Shown: positions 23,492 through 33,416 of the stretch, piece by piece
How the letters are laid out: the number at the start of each line of letters is the position of its first letter
Position numbering within the stretch: the first letter of the stretch is position 1
Source: Anthoceros angustus
Lineage: Eukaryota > Streptophyta > Anthocerotopsida > Anthocerotales > Anthocerotaceae
NCBI GenBank assembly: GCA_010909165.1
Contig: VJWM01000250.1
Coordinates: forward strand, 62,001-126,000
DNA length: 64,000 bases
Reading direction: 5' to 3'
Position numbers and translations under genes: made by a program
Notes under the pieces: model-generated
The model's input: the letters and a program-made list of their open reading frames with translations, nothing else
Told to the model about the DNA's origin: nothing
Databases searched by the model: none

Positions 23492-23741
23492 TGTTAAAAT
23501 CCTAGCGGTAGGATTGTGCATCCCTTGCATCTAGTCTAGCATGATTGAGATGCTACATTCTCGAAGATATTTTGTGGTATTCTCTCTATGTCAAAATGTA
23601 TACAAAGTACGTCTTAAATAGTGTTTGTGGGTGTCTCTTCCGAAGAGGCACACCCGTTCGTAATTACTAATTACTATTAGTTACGATCTACGGTAACTGG
23701 TTGGACGGCGAGGTTACGGACAGATTAATTGTTTCGTAACA
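23492..23741 (-). repeat. 5' LTR (element on minus strand)
   Basis: 250 bp counterpart of 20,549-20,791; followed by the TAAAA duplication. The primer-binding site (23,481-23,491, minus strand) directly abuts its inner edge. Confidence 0.85.
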
Positions 23742-23746
23742 TAAAA

Positions 23747-24735
23747 TAAATAATTAGTGCTTCCAACACTTTGCAACTTGGGATACTTACTCAAGTGGTT
23801 TGGAAATAACTTCCATGAGTTCGAATCCTCTAGAGCCTTGAAAGGTTATTTGCTAATTTTATTGGAGCATGGGCACGGCCATTTAAGGGCGCTAGCATGC
23901 CCCTCTATTGAGGTTGACTTGAGGTGTGCAGGATATATTCCACAACGGATCCATGGGTATGAGGATCCCCCGCGTAATTGTTTTTGTTCATAGCAGCCTT
24001 GAACTGCTGAACCAAGGCAGCTATGTTGCAATCCTTCCGGCTACTTACCAATGCTGGGTCAGCACCGCCAAGCCTGCCCCGGTCGCTCTCCAGCACCAAC
24101 GCTCCTAACACTCCTAACACTACCGCTGCTCACCACTCAGCACTACACTAGCCCAGCACCACCACCAGCCTTGACATGTACATCTGAGTCCAATAAATCA
24201 CCAACGCCGTGATCAGTGGTCCCCGGACTGAGATTGTAGCCCACAATTTGAAGTCCAGAACCTAGACGACTGCTAGCATGTGTTTGGCGATCAGGCGCGC
24301 CACACATCACCAAGGTACCTCAACAGCCCTGCAACATGATGGTGGCACACGGTCTTGCTGTCCCTAGGTCGCGAGCTGGCCAGCCTTGCAAATTTGACGA
24401 GCAACTCAGTGAGCGCTCACGCTGCCTTTTTCCGTGCCTCCAGCAAAACCACGATCGTGCTCCTTTCACCTCCAGCAACTCATAGACTCTATGCCTTGCG
24501 GACTGAGCCCTTGTCCAACTGCCCCCTACTCTCGACACCTGCAGCCATCACACACCTCATCGTTAGTCACGCTTCGTCCATGCGATTTCCAATTCCCTTT
24601 TGCCTCTGTTTGCATGCAGTATCGCCACGCTCCCGCTCCGGATTACTCCGCCCCACGCTCTTGCTACTTGCGTGTCGGTGCTGTGCGTAAAACGCACACG
24701 GGCTTTATGCACCGGTCACCCTAATGACATGTTTT
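23747..24735. other. No gene seen
   Basis: Sequence between the LTR element and the Ty3 element. Short frames in conflict on both strands; a CA-rich stretch near 24,120-24,170. It may include the decayed 3' LTR of the Ty3 element but I found no partner repeat on its other side. Confidence 0.35.
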
Positions 24736-25041
24736 TCATTTTTCAGAAGCCGTGTCCATGGCATGCCATCCATCCGGCCCCCCAGCCATTTTATCTAGTC
24801 TCTGGATGGCACATTGTTGACAATACCACTCACCATCTGGTATCACCTTGAGTGGAGGTCGCAGGCAGAACACATGATAGCCTCTGTTACATTTGTCACA
24901 TAGTATCATCAGCTCTGGGTCCGTGATGTGACCACAAAATTTGCAAGGCAAGTCAATCGGTGGCTTCCAAGCCTGCGGCTGTGTCCTCGTATCTAGGTTG
25001 GGCAGGTGACACAGTGCCAAAGGACGCATGTGCTCCTTGCA
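24736..25041 (-). pseudogene. PHD finger at the C-terminus of the Ty3 polyprotein
   Basis: Frame 25,029-24,736 contains a full Cys4-His-Cys3 PHD finger: CKFC, CDKCNRGYHVFC and EWYCQQC with canonical spacing and the PPL..IPDGEW segment typical of histone-H3-tail readers. The same frame upstream, past a single TGA at about 25,045-25,047, is the integrase C-terminus, so the two were one protein. In the place where chromoviruses carry a chromodomain, this element carries a PHD finger; a role in steering integration to marked chromatin is inference. Confidence 0.8.
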
Positions 25042-25044
25042 CCG

Positions 25045-27239
25045 TCATCCATCATGTCCTTCCAACTCAATGACTCCCTGCTCACCCACACTCACCACCC
25101 GTATAATCAGACGTCCAGTACTCACATCCAGCATGCATGAAGGCCGATGCTGTAAGTATACAAAGTCTCCCACTTCAAATTTCCTCGCCTTGGGTTTCCA
25201 TGAGCCACCCCTCGTAAATGCGCACCGAAGTTGGTCTCGATGTTGTGCGATGGCTAAATTGTCCATCACCATTGGGATTACTCGCTGAAACAGCTTGGCT
25301 CAGTTTTGCAACTCCAGGAAGCACTCTTCTAGATTTTGTGCCTAGTCTACCGGCTTAGAATAGGTATCCTTCACAATATTTGGCATCACAGCGTTCCTTC
25401 CAAACATGATGTAGTACGGGCTGAAATTTCCAAGTGCAGCCTGTACACTGATCCTATATCCCAATGCCACATATGGCAACAACTCATCCCAGCAGCTGGC
25501 TCAACCTCATTGCAATATTTGCGGAGAGAATCCTTGAAAGTTTGTACTAATTGTTCAGCCAACCCGTCAATTTGAGGATGGTCCTGGGATGTGCGGCGGT
25601 GATCTATCAGGCTCCGGTCCAACAATGCTTGGAATTCGCCACGAAATTCGTTGCCTTGGTCCGTCAACACTTCCGCACAGCTCCCATACCTGCTAAGAAC
25701 ACATTGCAAAAATGCCCGGGCCGTATATTTGGAGCTTCTGATCAGAAGAAAAGCCAACTCTACCCATTTTGAAAAGTTCTCTATCATCAACATGCAAGTG
25801 CTTGCCTTGTCACATCGGCAATTGCATGAGATCAACGGACCATCTGTAAAACAATCCCTTGATAGGCAGCGAATGTAATACTACATCCTGACTGTTAAAC
25901 CTTGCCTTTATTGCATCACACGCAGCACATCGCTCTACCACCTGTTCCACATCATCATACATGCCTGACCAGAAGTATGCATTCTTCAGCATGTGGTGTG
26001 TCCTCTTGACACCAAAGTGCCCCAGCATTCTGTGCACCTTGGTCACCAATGGTTTTCTCTCTTCCACGGGTGGCACCTCTTTGCTCACCCCTCGATCTAT
26101 CACAAGCACTCTACCCTCCTTGTACGTATAGCAAGCGATTCTTTGTTGTAACTTCTGAAGCGCCATTGCATCCAAACCAGCTACATGCCCATCTCGCAAC
26201 AACTCATCCCAAAGAAATGCTCAACCTCATTGCAATATTTGCGGAGAGAATCCTTGAAAGTTTGTACTAATTGTTCAGCCAACCCGTCAATTTGAGGATG
26301 GTCACAGGATGTGCGGTGATCTATCGTGCTCGGTCCAACAATGCTTGAATTCGCACGAAATTCGTTGCCTTGGTCCGGCCAACACTCCGCATACCCCATA
26401 CCTGCTAAGAACACATTGCAAAAATGCCCGGGCCGTATATTTGGAGCTTCTGATCAGAAGAAAAGCCAACTCTACCCATTTTGAAAAGTTCTCTATCATC
26501 AACATGCAGTGCTTGTTGCCCTGTCTTGTCACTGGCAATTCAGGCATGAGATCAACGGACCATCTGTAAAACAATCCCTTGATAGGCAGCGAATGTAATA
26601 CTACATCCTGACTGTTAAACCTTGCCTTTATTGCATCACACGCAGCACATCGCTCTACCACCTGTTCCACATCATCATACATGCCTGACCAGAAGTATGC
26701 ATTCTTCAGCATGTGGTGTGTCCTCTTGACACCAAAGTGCCCCAGCATTCTGATTGCGGCACCTTGGTCACCAATGGTTTTCTCTCTTCCACGGGTGGCA
26801 CCTCTTTGCTCACCCCTCGATCTATCACAAGCACTCTACCCTCCTTGTACGTATAGCAAGCGATTCTTTGTTGTAACTTCTGAAGCGCCATTGCATCCAA
26901 ACCAGCTACATGCCCATCTCGCAACAACTGAATGGCCTGCTCAAGTTTCCATATGTCTCGACCCCCTTCTGCCAACTGTTGTTCTCTTCCTGGCTCCATG
27001 GATATCAATGCCAGGTACTTACTAAGTGAACCCGAAGTCTTGTCTGGCCCCAGTGGTATCTCCTGTCCCACACATCGGATTCCTGTGATCCCGTCGGCAT
27101 TGAGATGCACCTTCCTTGCCCGATGCACAATGTCGCCGCCGATTCGACAACAAAGCCCATCTAGCGAGCTTCCTTTCGATTTCATATTTGTCATCGGCCG
27201 TGCAATGGGCGATGATCGTGTGAAAACTTGACCAAACAA
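25045..27239 (-). pseudogene. Ty3 integrase with duplicated middle
   Basis: H2C2 zinc-binding segment (HRMLGHFGVKRTHH followed by CAAC) and core motifs YRWSVDLM, LTDQGNEF and DHPQIDGLAEQ (catalytic Asp, Asp, Glu) appear twice because of a tandem duplication at 25,476-26,920. The C-terminal part (25,272-25,045) reads KFEVGDFVYLQHRPS, the GPY/F-like beta-barrel entry. The frame then meets TGA and continues into the PHD finger. Not functional. Confidence 0.85.
25476..26920. repeat. ~720-bp tandem duplication inside Ty3 integrase
   Basis: Unit A 25,476-26,195 and unit B 26,196-26,920 are near copies. The word GCAACAACT stands at 25,476, 26,196 and 26,921, that is at the start of each unit and just after the second, so the duplication could have arisen by slippage or unequal exchange at this 9-bp microhomology. 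Confidence 0.85.
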
Positions 27240-27439
27240 GTATACTCAAATGCGAACACCCACACTGCAGCGAGACACTCTCCTTCATAGGACGAGTAGT
27301 TGGCCTCCGCAGTGTTGTTAGATCTCGCCGCATAGGCGGCGATGACTCCGCTTCCTTCCTTCCTCATCGGGTGCAAGCACGGCCTACGATGCCAACAGAC
27401 TCCAATCCAGATACAAGACGGGCTTATCGAAATTAGTTT
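27020..27439 (-). pseudogene. Ty3 RNase H remnant
   Basis: Minus-strand fragments include IAAYAARSNNTAEANYSSYEGECLAAVW (27,376-27,191), recognisable as the RNase H segment with the conserved YSxxExExLAxVW pattern. Frameshifts follow and the end of the domain cannot be read through. Confidence 0.65.
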
Positions 27440-28577
27440 TTAAGCATTGGTCTTCTCGCGCTCCTTCAACTCCCGCCACGCTTGCTCCTGTTCCTGCCCC
27501 CATTGCCAATGGGCTTCTTTCTTGAGTAATGCATACAATGGCCCGCAGGTTCCACTCATGTTTCTGATAAATCGACGATAGTAATTCACCAGCCCCATGA
27601 ATGCTCTTAAGGCGGCCACATCTTTTGGCCTGGGCATAAGACTCACCGCCTGTACTTTGGCCAACTGTGGTAGCACTCCCTCTAGTACAATCTTGTGCCC
27701 CAAATACTCTATCGCCCTATATGCAAACTTACATTTCCTTGGGTGGGCCTTCAATCCTGACTTGGCCAATCGCTGCAGCAACACTTCTAGGTGTTCAAGG
27801 TGTTCCTCCAGACTATTGCTAAACACTAGAATGTCATCAATGTAGCACTTAACAAATGATAACCCATATAGTTCCAAGTCAGCCACTCGTTGAAAATATA
27901 TGGATGCGTTCTTCAAGCCGAACGGCATGGTTTCCCACTCCCATAGTTGCTCTTTGCCCCAAAACGCTGTCTTGCACTTGTCCTGCTCCTCAATCACAAT
28001 CTGATTGAAGCCAAATCGAAAATCTAGTGTGGTGAAGTACTTGGCCTCTCTAATAGCGTCAAAGATCTCATCAGGAGTGGGCATGGGATATCGTTCCATG
28101 GGAGTTATTTCGTTCAAGGCTCGGTAATCTCCACACATTCTCCTATCCTTCCACTCGCCATGTTCATCCTTCTTGAGTGGCAACATGGTGGCTGCAGCAT
28201 ATTGAGAGGTCAATTTCCTGATCAGACCAGCCGCAGCCAGCTCCTTGCATCGTTTATCTACGATATCCTTCCATGGGGCTGAACTTGTGTCTTCTCCTGA
28301 ACACAGGTTCATTTGTGGTAGTGGTAATCTTGAACTTGATGCGATCATACCGCCCTAGCTCGGCCCAGCTGACCGCAAAAGTGCCTCGATTTCTGTGTAG
28401 CATATCCCGGATCTTCTGCTGCTCAGCCGGTTGCAGATCTTCACATATTTGCCATTCATCGATTGGACTCTCGTGGTCTTCCCCTCGCGTCGATGAAGCA
28501 GGCACTGCCGCGTTTGTGGCCTGTTCTCGTTTGTCAGGTGCAGGTGTATGCTCCTCTTCTTTGTTACGTATCAGCAA
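27440..28577 (-). pseudogene. Ty3 reverse transcriptase domain
   Basis: The frame 28,577-28,254 holds the protease-RT linker (KFKITTTTNEPVFRRRHKFS); a frameshift near 28,290 moves reading to 28,348-27,440. Here RT motifs are clear: LKKDEHGEWKDRRMCGDYRALN, YPMPTPDEIFDAI, FTTLDFRFGFNQI, MPFGLKNAS and the catalytic box CYIDDILVFS, then the connection segment ending LKKEAHWQWG. Two of the three catalytic aspartates are in the YIDD box, the first in TTLDFRFG. Confidence 0.9.
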
Positions 28578-28640
28578 ATGCTTCCTACCGTGCTTTCAGC
28601 ATATGGCCATCTGTGTGGCCATGCCCACACTTATCAACCA

Positions 28641-29790
28641 CCGCATACAAGCTATGTCGAAGGCCTACCCCACCAACCTGTGTGGAATGCAAAAGTTTGG
28701 GCAACCAGCCCAAAAGAGCTAGAGGAAGAACGAACCTGATTTTTTTTTGTTGAAATCGATTGAAGAGGGACATGTTGGGATTTTTCTAAGAACCTTGGAT
28801 CTGGAGCTGTAGGATATGGGTAGAAAGGCAGAGGGGATATCTGGGAAAAGAAACGGGTCAAAATGACCGCCAGGCGAGACAGAAGGCGGGCGGTGGCTGA
28901 ACGTCAGAGTGAGGCCACCACGGTGAGAGGAAGAGCGGACTACCACAGTGGTGGCGGACTACCACAGTGGTGGCGGACTACCAGAGGTCGCGGATCATCA
29001 GGGTGACGAGATCTCGGCCAGAAAAGGAACTTAGGATGGGGGGTATCCACTATATATGCTCACCAATAGGGGGATAAATAAATAGAGAAATTAGAAAGCG
29101 ATTAATTAGGGGTGGCAGATAGGATAGGGAGTTTAGGTAGGGTTAGGTATTTAGAATGGTGAACCAAATCTAGGGCTGAGCAGCCTCCAGGTGGCAGACA
29201 TCCAAAGAGGGCAAAGTGCAGTTTTGGCAGCGCTTCCTTCACTTCGCGAAGGGCTGGAGCTGGAGTTGGAGTGTAATAGCAGAAGGAGGGAAGGCTGCCA
29301 TCGCTGCGAGAAAAGGAGCTACCATCGCCGCGAGCAAGCTGGGAGCGAAGTGGGGCTGTGCGCGCTTCATCAAGGAGAGACCGAACCTCCCCAGCTTCGA
29401 AGTGGAAGCAAACGGCGAAAGGAGGAAGAAGGGCGCGATGCGTCGCAAACCGAGAGGAGCTCTCCACGTGCCCCAGGTCACTGGAAGGAAGAGGTGCAGA
29501 GCGGGAGCCAGGAGGACGGAGCACTCGAAGTGCTGTAGCTGCGGAATTGAGGACGGAGGAGCACTATGAACAATTGGTGGTGGCGCCCAGCCCTGGAGAA
29601 AGGATCACGAAGAGGAGATTGGCAGCAGCGGGAGGACTCAAGCTAGGGCTAATGTGTGCGTGTGTTTCAGGGTGAGTGTTGTTGCCACCACAAGGGAGGG
29701 GTGTGTTGAGGAGTGAAGATTTGGAGCCCTCAACGCTTCAAATTGGAGAGTAATTTCCTTCCTTGAAGCACTTGGGAAGAAAAACGCCGC
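28641..29790. other. Intergenic / element flank, short tandem repeat
   Basis: No gene. GCGGACTACCACAGTGGTG is repeated about 2.7 times at 28,935-28,990 (19-bp unit). A TATA-like CACTATATATGC at 29,048 precedes an A-rich tract. Frames at 29,102-29,569 overlap on both strands and are not supportable. Confidence 0.4.
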
Positions 29791-29791
29791 C

Positions 29792-30067
29792 ATGCCTCGA
29801 GCAGGAAAGGGCAAGGGGAAGGAACCGCCTGCCAAGGGCTCCTTCTCACGAGGAGGAAAAGGGAAGAAGCCAGCAGCAGGAGCTGCGCCGCCAGGGGGAG
29901 AGGATTTTGAGATGCCACAATTTACGTGCTTTGCAGGGCAGCTCAACCCCCGTGATTTGGTAGATTTTAGGCATTGGGCGGAGGAGAAAAACATCCATTT
30001 TCTTCCTTTTTCACATTTTCCATTTCTTTTTCCTTTTTGCCACATTTATCTCCAAATAAATCTGTAG
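29792..30067 (+). CDS. Small basic/Gly-Lys-rich ORF, hypothetical
   Basis: 91-codon frame with a Lys/Gly/Pro-rich start (GKGKEPPAKGSFSRGGKGKK) and a more ordered middle (MPQFTCFAGQLNPRDLVDFRHWAEE). The last ~20 residues are Phe/Pro-rich and probably intronic or non-coding. It may be the first exon of the same TE gene as the frame at 30,713-31,225. Function unknown. Confidence 0.25.
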   Translation: MPRAGKGKGKEPPAKGSFSRGGKGKKPAAGAAPPGGEDFEMPQFTCFAGQLNPRDLVDFRHWAEEKNIHFLPFSHFPFLFPFCHIYLQINL

Positions 30068-30712
30068 AAATCACAATTTATTTCAATAGCTGCTATATAG
30101 CTACCTCACATGTTACAATCACCCTTATAGGGTTCACAAGATGGTGCCCTCCTCCTCTCAACGGGGGGGCACCCTGCTACAACAACAAGTAGGGCCTTCT
30201 ACACCGGCATCTTACTTGTAACCTCATTATCTTCAACATCCGGCTCTTTAGCATGTGCAGAAGCCACCCACCCACCCCACACCCAAAGTCTTTTTGTACA
30301 CACATCCCGCTATGGGCCTGCTACTCTCCGCCTTTCGCAAGGCATCATCGGAATGCCAGAGGCGCCGCCACCGGCGCCTACTCCTCAGACATGCTTTGCT
30401 CCCCGACCATCAGCGGGTTCGTCTCTCATCCAATTTTGATCACCGTGCTTTTTACGAATCTTTAGGGTTATTGTGCGAGAAAGACCCGCAGTGACCGCAA
30501 CAATGGCCCTTGTCATGGGTCTTGAATGCACCCCAAATAGGGTTACCTCTTGCACCATAACCCTTCGTTGGCATGAAATGGACCTTGTATCACTGGTTTA
30601 TAGGAATTTCCACCCTTCTTTTCTGCCTTACATTCATTCACACCTCAAAAACCACCAGTTCAAGACCCATGTCAAACCCCCTTAAGGAGACAAATTTCAG
30701 AAAATCCCCTTC

Positions 30713-31225
30713 GTGAATATTCACCCCCTTCAAAAGATATCGTGTTACCACCTATTCATGCACCAGGTCTTTGATCACTGGCCCAGGAAAGGATTTTTGG
30801 CATACAAGCAACAGGAGAAGCCGGCAGATCTACGCAGTTTGAAGGTGTGGCTCAGCCACTTACACCGGGAGAAGGCAGGACGGTATGCCATTGGTTACCC
30901 CAGGGCATTTTATAGGCTGTTTGCATGCTTACGCACTGGAATCTTGGAGTGGGATGAACCAATGTTTGAATGTTGGTACTTGCTCAACAACAACATAGGG
31001 GATTTCTTGCGTGCTCAATGCATTGGAAAGCAATATTATGTCAACGGATTGAATAGGCCACAGCTTCCCAGGGTCAAAACAGAACTGGACAGTGATGAAG
31101 AAGAAGAAATGATGGCTCGACACCATGCCAGGGAGAGACAGCAATTGGGAAAGGCCCAGGTGGATGAGTACTTCGATCCCGAGGAAAGGCGGGTGGCAGC
31201 CCTTTTGGCCACATATGGAGCATGA
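30713..31225 (+). CDS. Hypothetical 170-residue protein, probably TE-associated
   Basis: An intact plus-strand frame whose product is globular in its first 110 residues (KVWLSHLHREKAGRYAIGYP, LNNNIGDFLRAQCIGKQYYV) and ends in an acidic helix (ELDSDEEEEMMARHHARERQ). No stop or frameshift. I do not recognise the family. It lies between the Ty3 element and a stack of solo-LTR-like repeats. Codon and composition bias look like coding sequence, so it is worth keeping. Confidence 0.4.
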   Translation: MNIHPLQKISCYHLFMHQVFDHWPRKGFLAYKQQEKPADLRSLKVWLSHLHREKAGRYAIGYPRAFYRLFACLRTGILEWDEPMFECWYLLNNNIGDFLRAQCIGKQYYVNGLNRPQLPRVKTELDSDEEEEMMARHHARERQQLGKAQVDEYFDPEERRVAALLATYGA

Positions 31226-31350
31226 GAAACCATCGGAGCCCCAACTGTGTGATAGCATGTTTAGGCGGTTCTACCGGCGATTTTACGGTATCTAAGTGTC
31301 CAAAGTGCTGCCACAACAAGAGCAATTTGTGGCTGCGACTTTGGCAGGGG

Positions 31351-31494
31351 GCCATTTCGGTGTTTAACTTAGAACAATTACTTGTTGTTTACGGGTTTTG
31401 CTTGAGAAAAGTGTGTTAGGTTTGGTTTAGGGTAGGTTATGGCTTGGATATGAAACTTTCGGTGCCATGCCCGCTATGCAGCTGTGGCACGACA
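31351..31494 (-). repeat. 144-bp terminal piece of a second TGTCG.. element
   Basis: Nearly identical, in the same orientation, to 31,948-32,091. On the minus strand it starts TGTCGTGCCACAGCTG at 31,494, two bases from the end of the neighbouring element copy, and diverges after 31,351. It is the start of another, truncated member of the family. Confidence 0.7.
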
Positions 31495-31496
31495 GC

Positions 31497-32091
31497 TGTC
31501 ATGGCAAATAGGATGTTAGAGGGTGCAATGGGTATGTGTGCATGAGTGGTGTGCGTGACCATGGGGGCATGCTCATGTGCATGGACATGAATGATGATGG
31601 GGATGTGCATGCCCATCTCCGATGCATGTGTGGTTTGACACCGCGGTAAGTCAGAAGTCGGAAGCCAAGCATGAGGCGCCAAGCCGTGTGTAATTACGGT
31701 GAGATTGCGGCTTCTGCGGGAATCACGGACGACGCCGTGCGCCTCCCAAGCTGATCGCCCGTGATTAATCGTGGAAGGTGCCAAGCGGGGGCATCAAAAA
31801 GGTAGCAATCCGCTGGGAGAGGCAGTTTGTTGATGTTTGTTCGGTCGGAAGGATAGCCATACAGCTCCCGGGGTGACGGTGGATGCGAGGCTCTTGGAAG
31901 GAAAGGGGTGTCGGCGGATGAGCCCAAAGGGGACACGATCGACTTTTGCCATTTCGGTGTTTAACTTAGAACAATTACTTGTTGTTTACGGGTTTTGCTT
32001 GAGAAAAGTGTGTTAGGTTTGGTTTAGGGTAGGTTATGGCTTGGATGTGAAACTTTCGATGCCATGCCCGCTATGCAGCTGTGGCGCGACA
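31497..32091 (-). mobile_element. 595-bp TGTC..GACA element (probable solo LTR) inside a transposase gene
   Basis: On the minus strand it begins TGTCGCGCCACAGC and ends GCCATGACA. It interrupts the DDE transposase whose N-terminal half ends at 32,092. The base word CTTA stands at its 32,092 side; the same word follows the end of the sister copy at 660, as a 4-bp target duplication would. It has no coding capacity. TG..CA ends fit an LTR; the short imperfect inverted ends (TGTCGCGCCA / TGTCATGGCA) would also allow a DNA element. Confidence 0.6.
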
Positions 32092-33416
32092 TAAGTCGTT
32101 TTCATCCAGTCTAGGAATTCCTTGCTTTTGTGAACACTCCAGCAATCTATAATCCATATCATCTTTTGCCTTGTGGCTAGCCTCAAGACATCCAGTTGCC
32201 TTTCATGGTAAGGGATCAAGATTTCCTTCACAAATGCCTTCGATGACTCTAGTGTAGACCAATGAGTGCTAGTATATGTTAAATGAAATCCTGCTTCTAC
32301 ACATAGCTTGGCACCACCATGACCTTTGGGTACCGACCTACTTGTTGTTCCTGTGAAGATGATTTGGAGCGATAGTAAGTGACCCGCTGCGGATGAAGAT
32401 ACCATTACAGTAATTTGCCTCTTGTCCTCTACCCCAAGCACCTTGATGTCTTTTGTCCCTTTAACCTACCATGTGCGTTCTCCCTTTGTAGGAACCAAGT
32501 GGATTCCAGTTTGATCACTATTGACAACAAGTTCAGGCGGAATATCATAAGCTCTGGAGAGGTAAGCTACTCTATATGCCATCATTCTTCCTTCATCTTC
32601 CCAAGTTTCCGGGAGCTTAGAAGTTGCAGTAGACGCTCGATAGGGCCATGAGAGTTTCTTTTTCATGAACTTCCTTGTCCAATCAATGCTAACCTCGAAA
32701 GTTCTGTTTACAATGAGTTCAGGTGCCCTAGCTTTAATAATGCCCCTCAGCCTGGGTTGGACAAGAGGGGCATTGATTGGTTCCCCCTCATCCCTCAAGG
32801 TTCTCAAGAAATCACCAAGCTCCTTTCTCAAATCAGGTCTATCTTCCAAAGGTCCAATATTGATAGTTGGCCCAGATGCTGCAAACTTTTTACTAACTGC
32901 AAGCTTGTACGCAGGCTTCAACTCCCATGTCTTCAAGTCAAACCAAGTGTGTAAGGATCCACGAGTCAACTTGGTATATGGATTGTCCATCTTTGGCTTT
33001 CCATGGGCAGCCTTAAGGTAATGCAATACTGCTGCAAAATTCCTATGCTTCCTAACACTTGCTTCTATAGGAGGCCATAAATGGTCTTGAAACCAGTTAG
33101 TATAAGGACCTCTTCGTTTCTTGTGCGTATCGCTCCTGACATCCTCATCCTCTTGCTTGATCCTCTTCATTGGTAGAAGAACTGCTTCACATGTTGTCTT
33201 GCGAGGTCTTCTAATTGGTCGCTTCATGTGTCTCAGCTCTGAAACTTTTTCATGTGAAATCCCAACTACTCTTATAGAAAGCAAGTGCACATCTCGCGCA
33301 ATTTCAGCATCCCTCTCTCTCTCAATCTTACGAAACATGGTTGTTAGACGAGATTGTTTATTTGTTGCCATGTTTGGGTGCTTGCAAGTAGCCACTTTCC
33401 CAAACAAGACAGACAC
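32092..33416 (-). pseudogene. N-terminal half of DDE_1 (pogo/Tc1-like) transposase
   Basis: ATG at 33,416 opens a 316-codon frame with a basic, HTH-like first half (TTMFRKIERERDAEIARDVH; GSLHTWFDLKTWELKP) and the first catalytic Asp in LVVNSDQTGIHLVPTKGERTW. A single TAG at 32,464-32,466 follows; the same frame then continues with the second catalytic Asp in MIWIIDCWSVHKS and is cut at codon KTTY (32,092) by the solo-LTR-like element. The rest of the protein is found at 661-1,160 on the other strand. The terminus of the transposon lies at 33,746. Family call is firm; activity is lost. Confidence 0.8.

Larger units (their letters stand above)
20549..23741 (-). mobile_element. Complete non-autonomous LTR retrotransposon (copia gag remnant)
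   Basis: Two direct repeats, 20,549-20,791 and 23,492-23,741, each begin TGTTA and end TAACA. They are flanked outside by the same 5-bp word TAAAA (20,544-20,548 and 23,742-23,746), a target-site duplication. Inside, the minus strand next to the right LTR reads TGGTATCGAGC, close to the initiator-Met tRNA primer site TGGTATCAGAGC, and next to the left LTR reads the purine tract AAGAGGGAG. The element is therefore on the minus strand, 3.19 kb long. Its interior has a broken copia gag but no protease, integrase or reverse transcriptase, so it must be moved in trans. LTR divergence is mostly small indels. Confidence 0.9.
24736..28640 (-). mobile_element. Decayed Ty3/gypsy retrotransposon, 5' truncated
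   Basis: Minus-strand order RT, RNase H, H2C2 zinc finger, integrase core, integrase C-terminus, PHD finger is that of a Ty3 pol with an added C-terminal domain. Gag and protease are not recognisable to the right of 28,640, and no LTR pair was found. Frameshift near 28,290, a degraded RNase H, a 720-bp internal tandem duplication and a stop before the PHD finger show the copy is dead. Confidence 0.85.
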
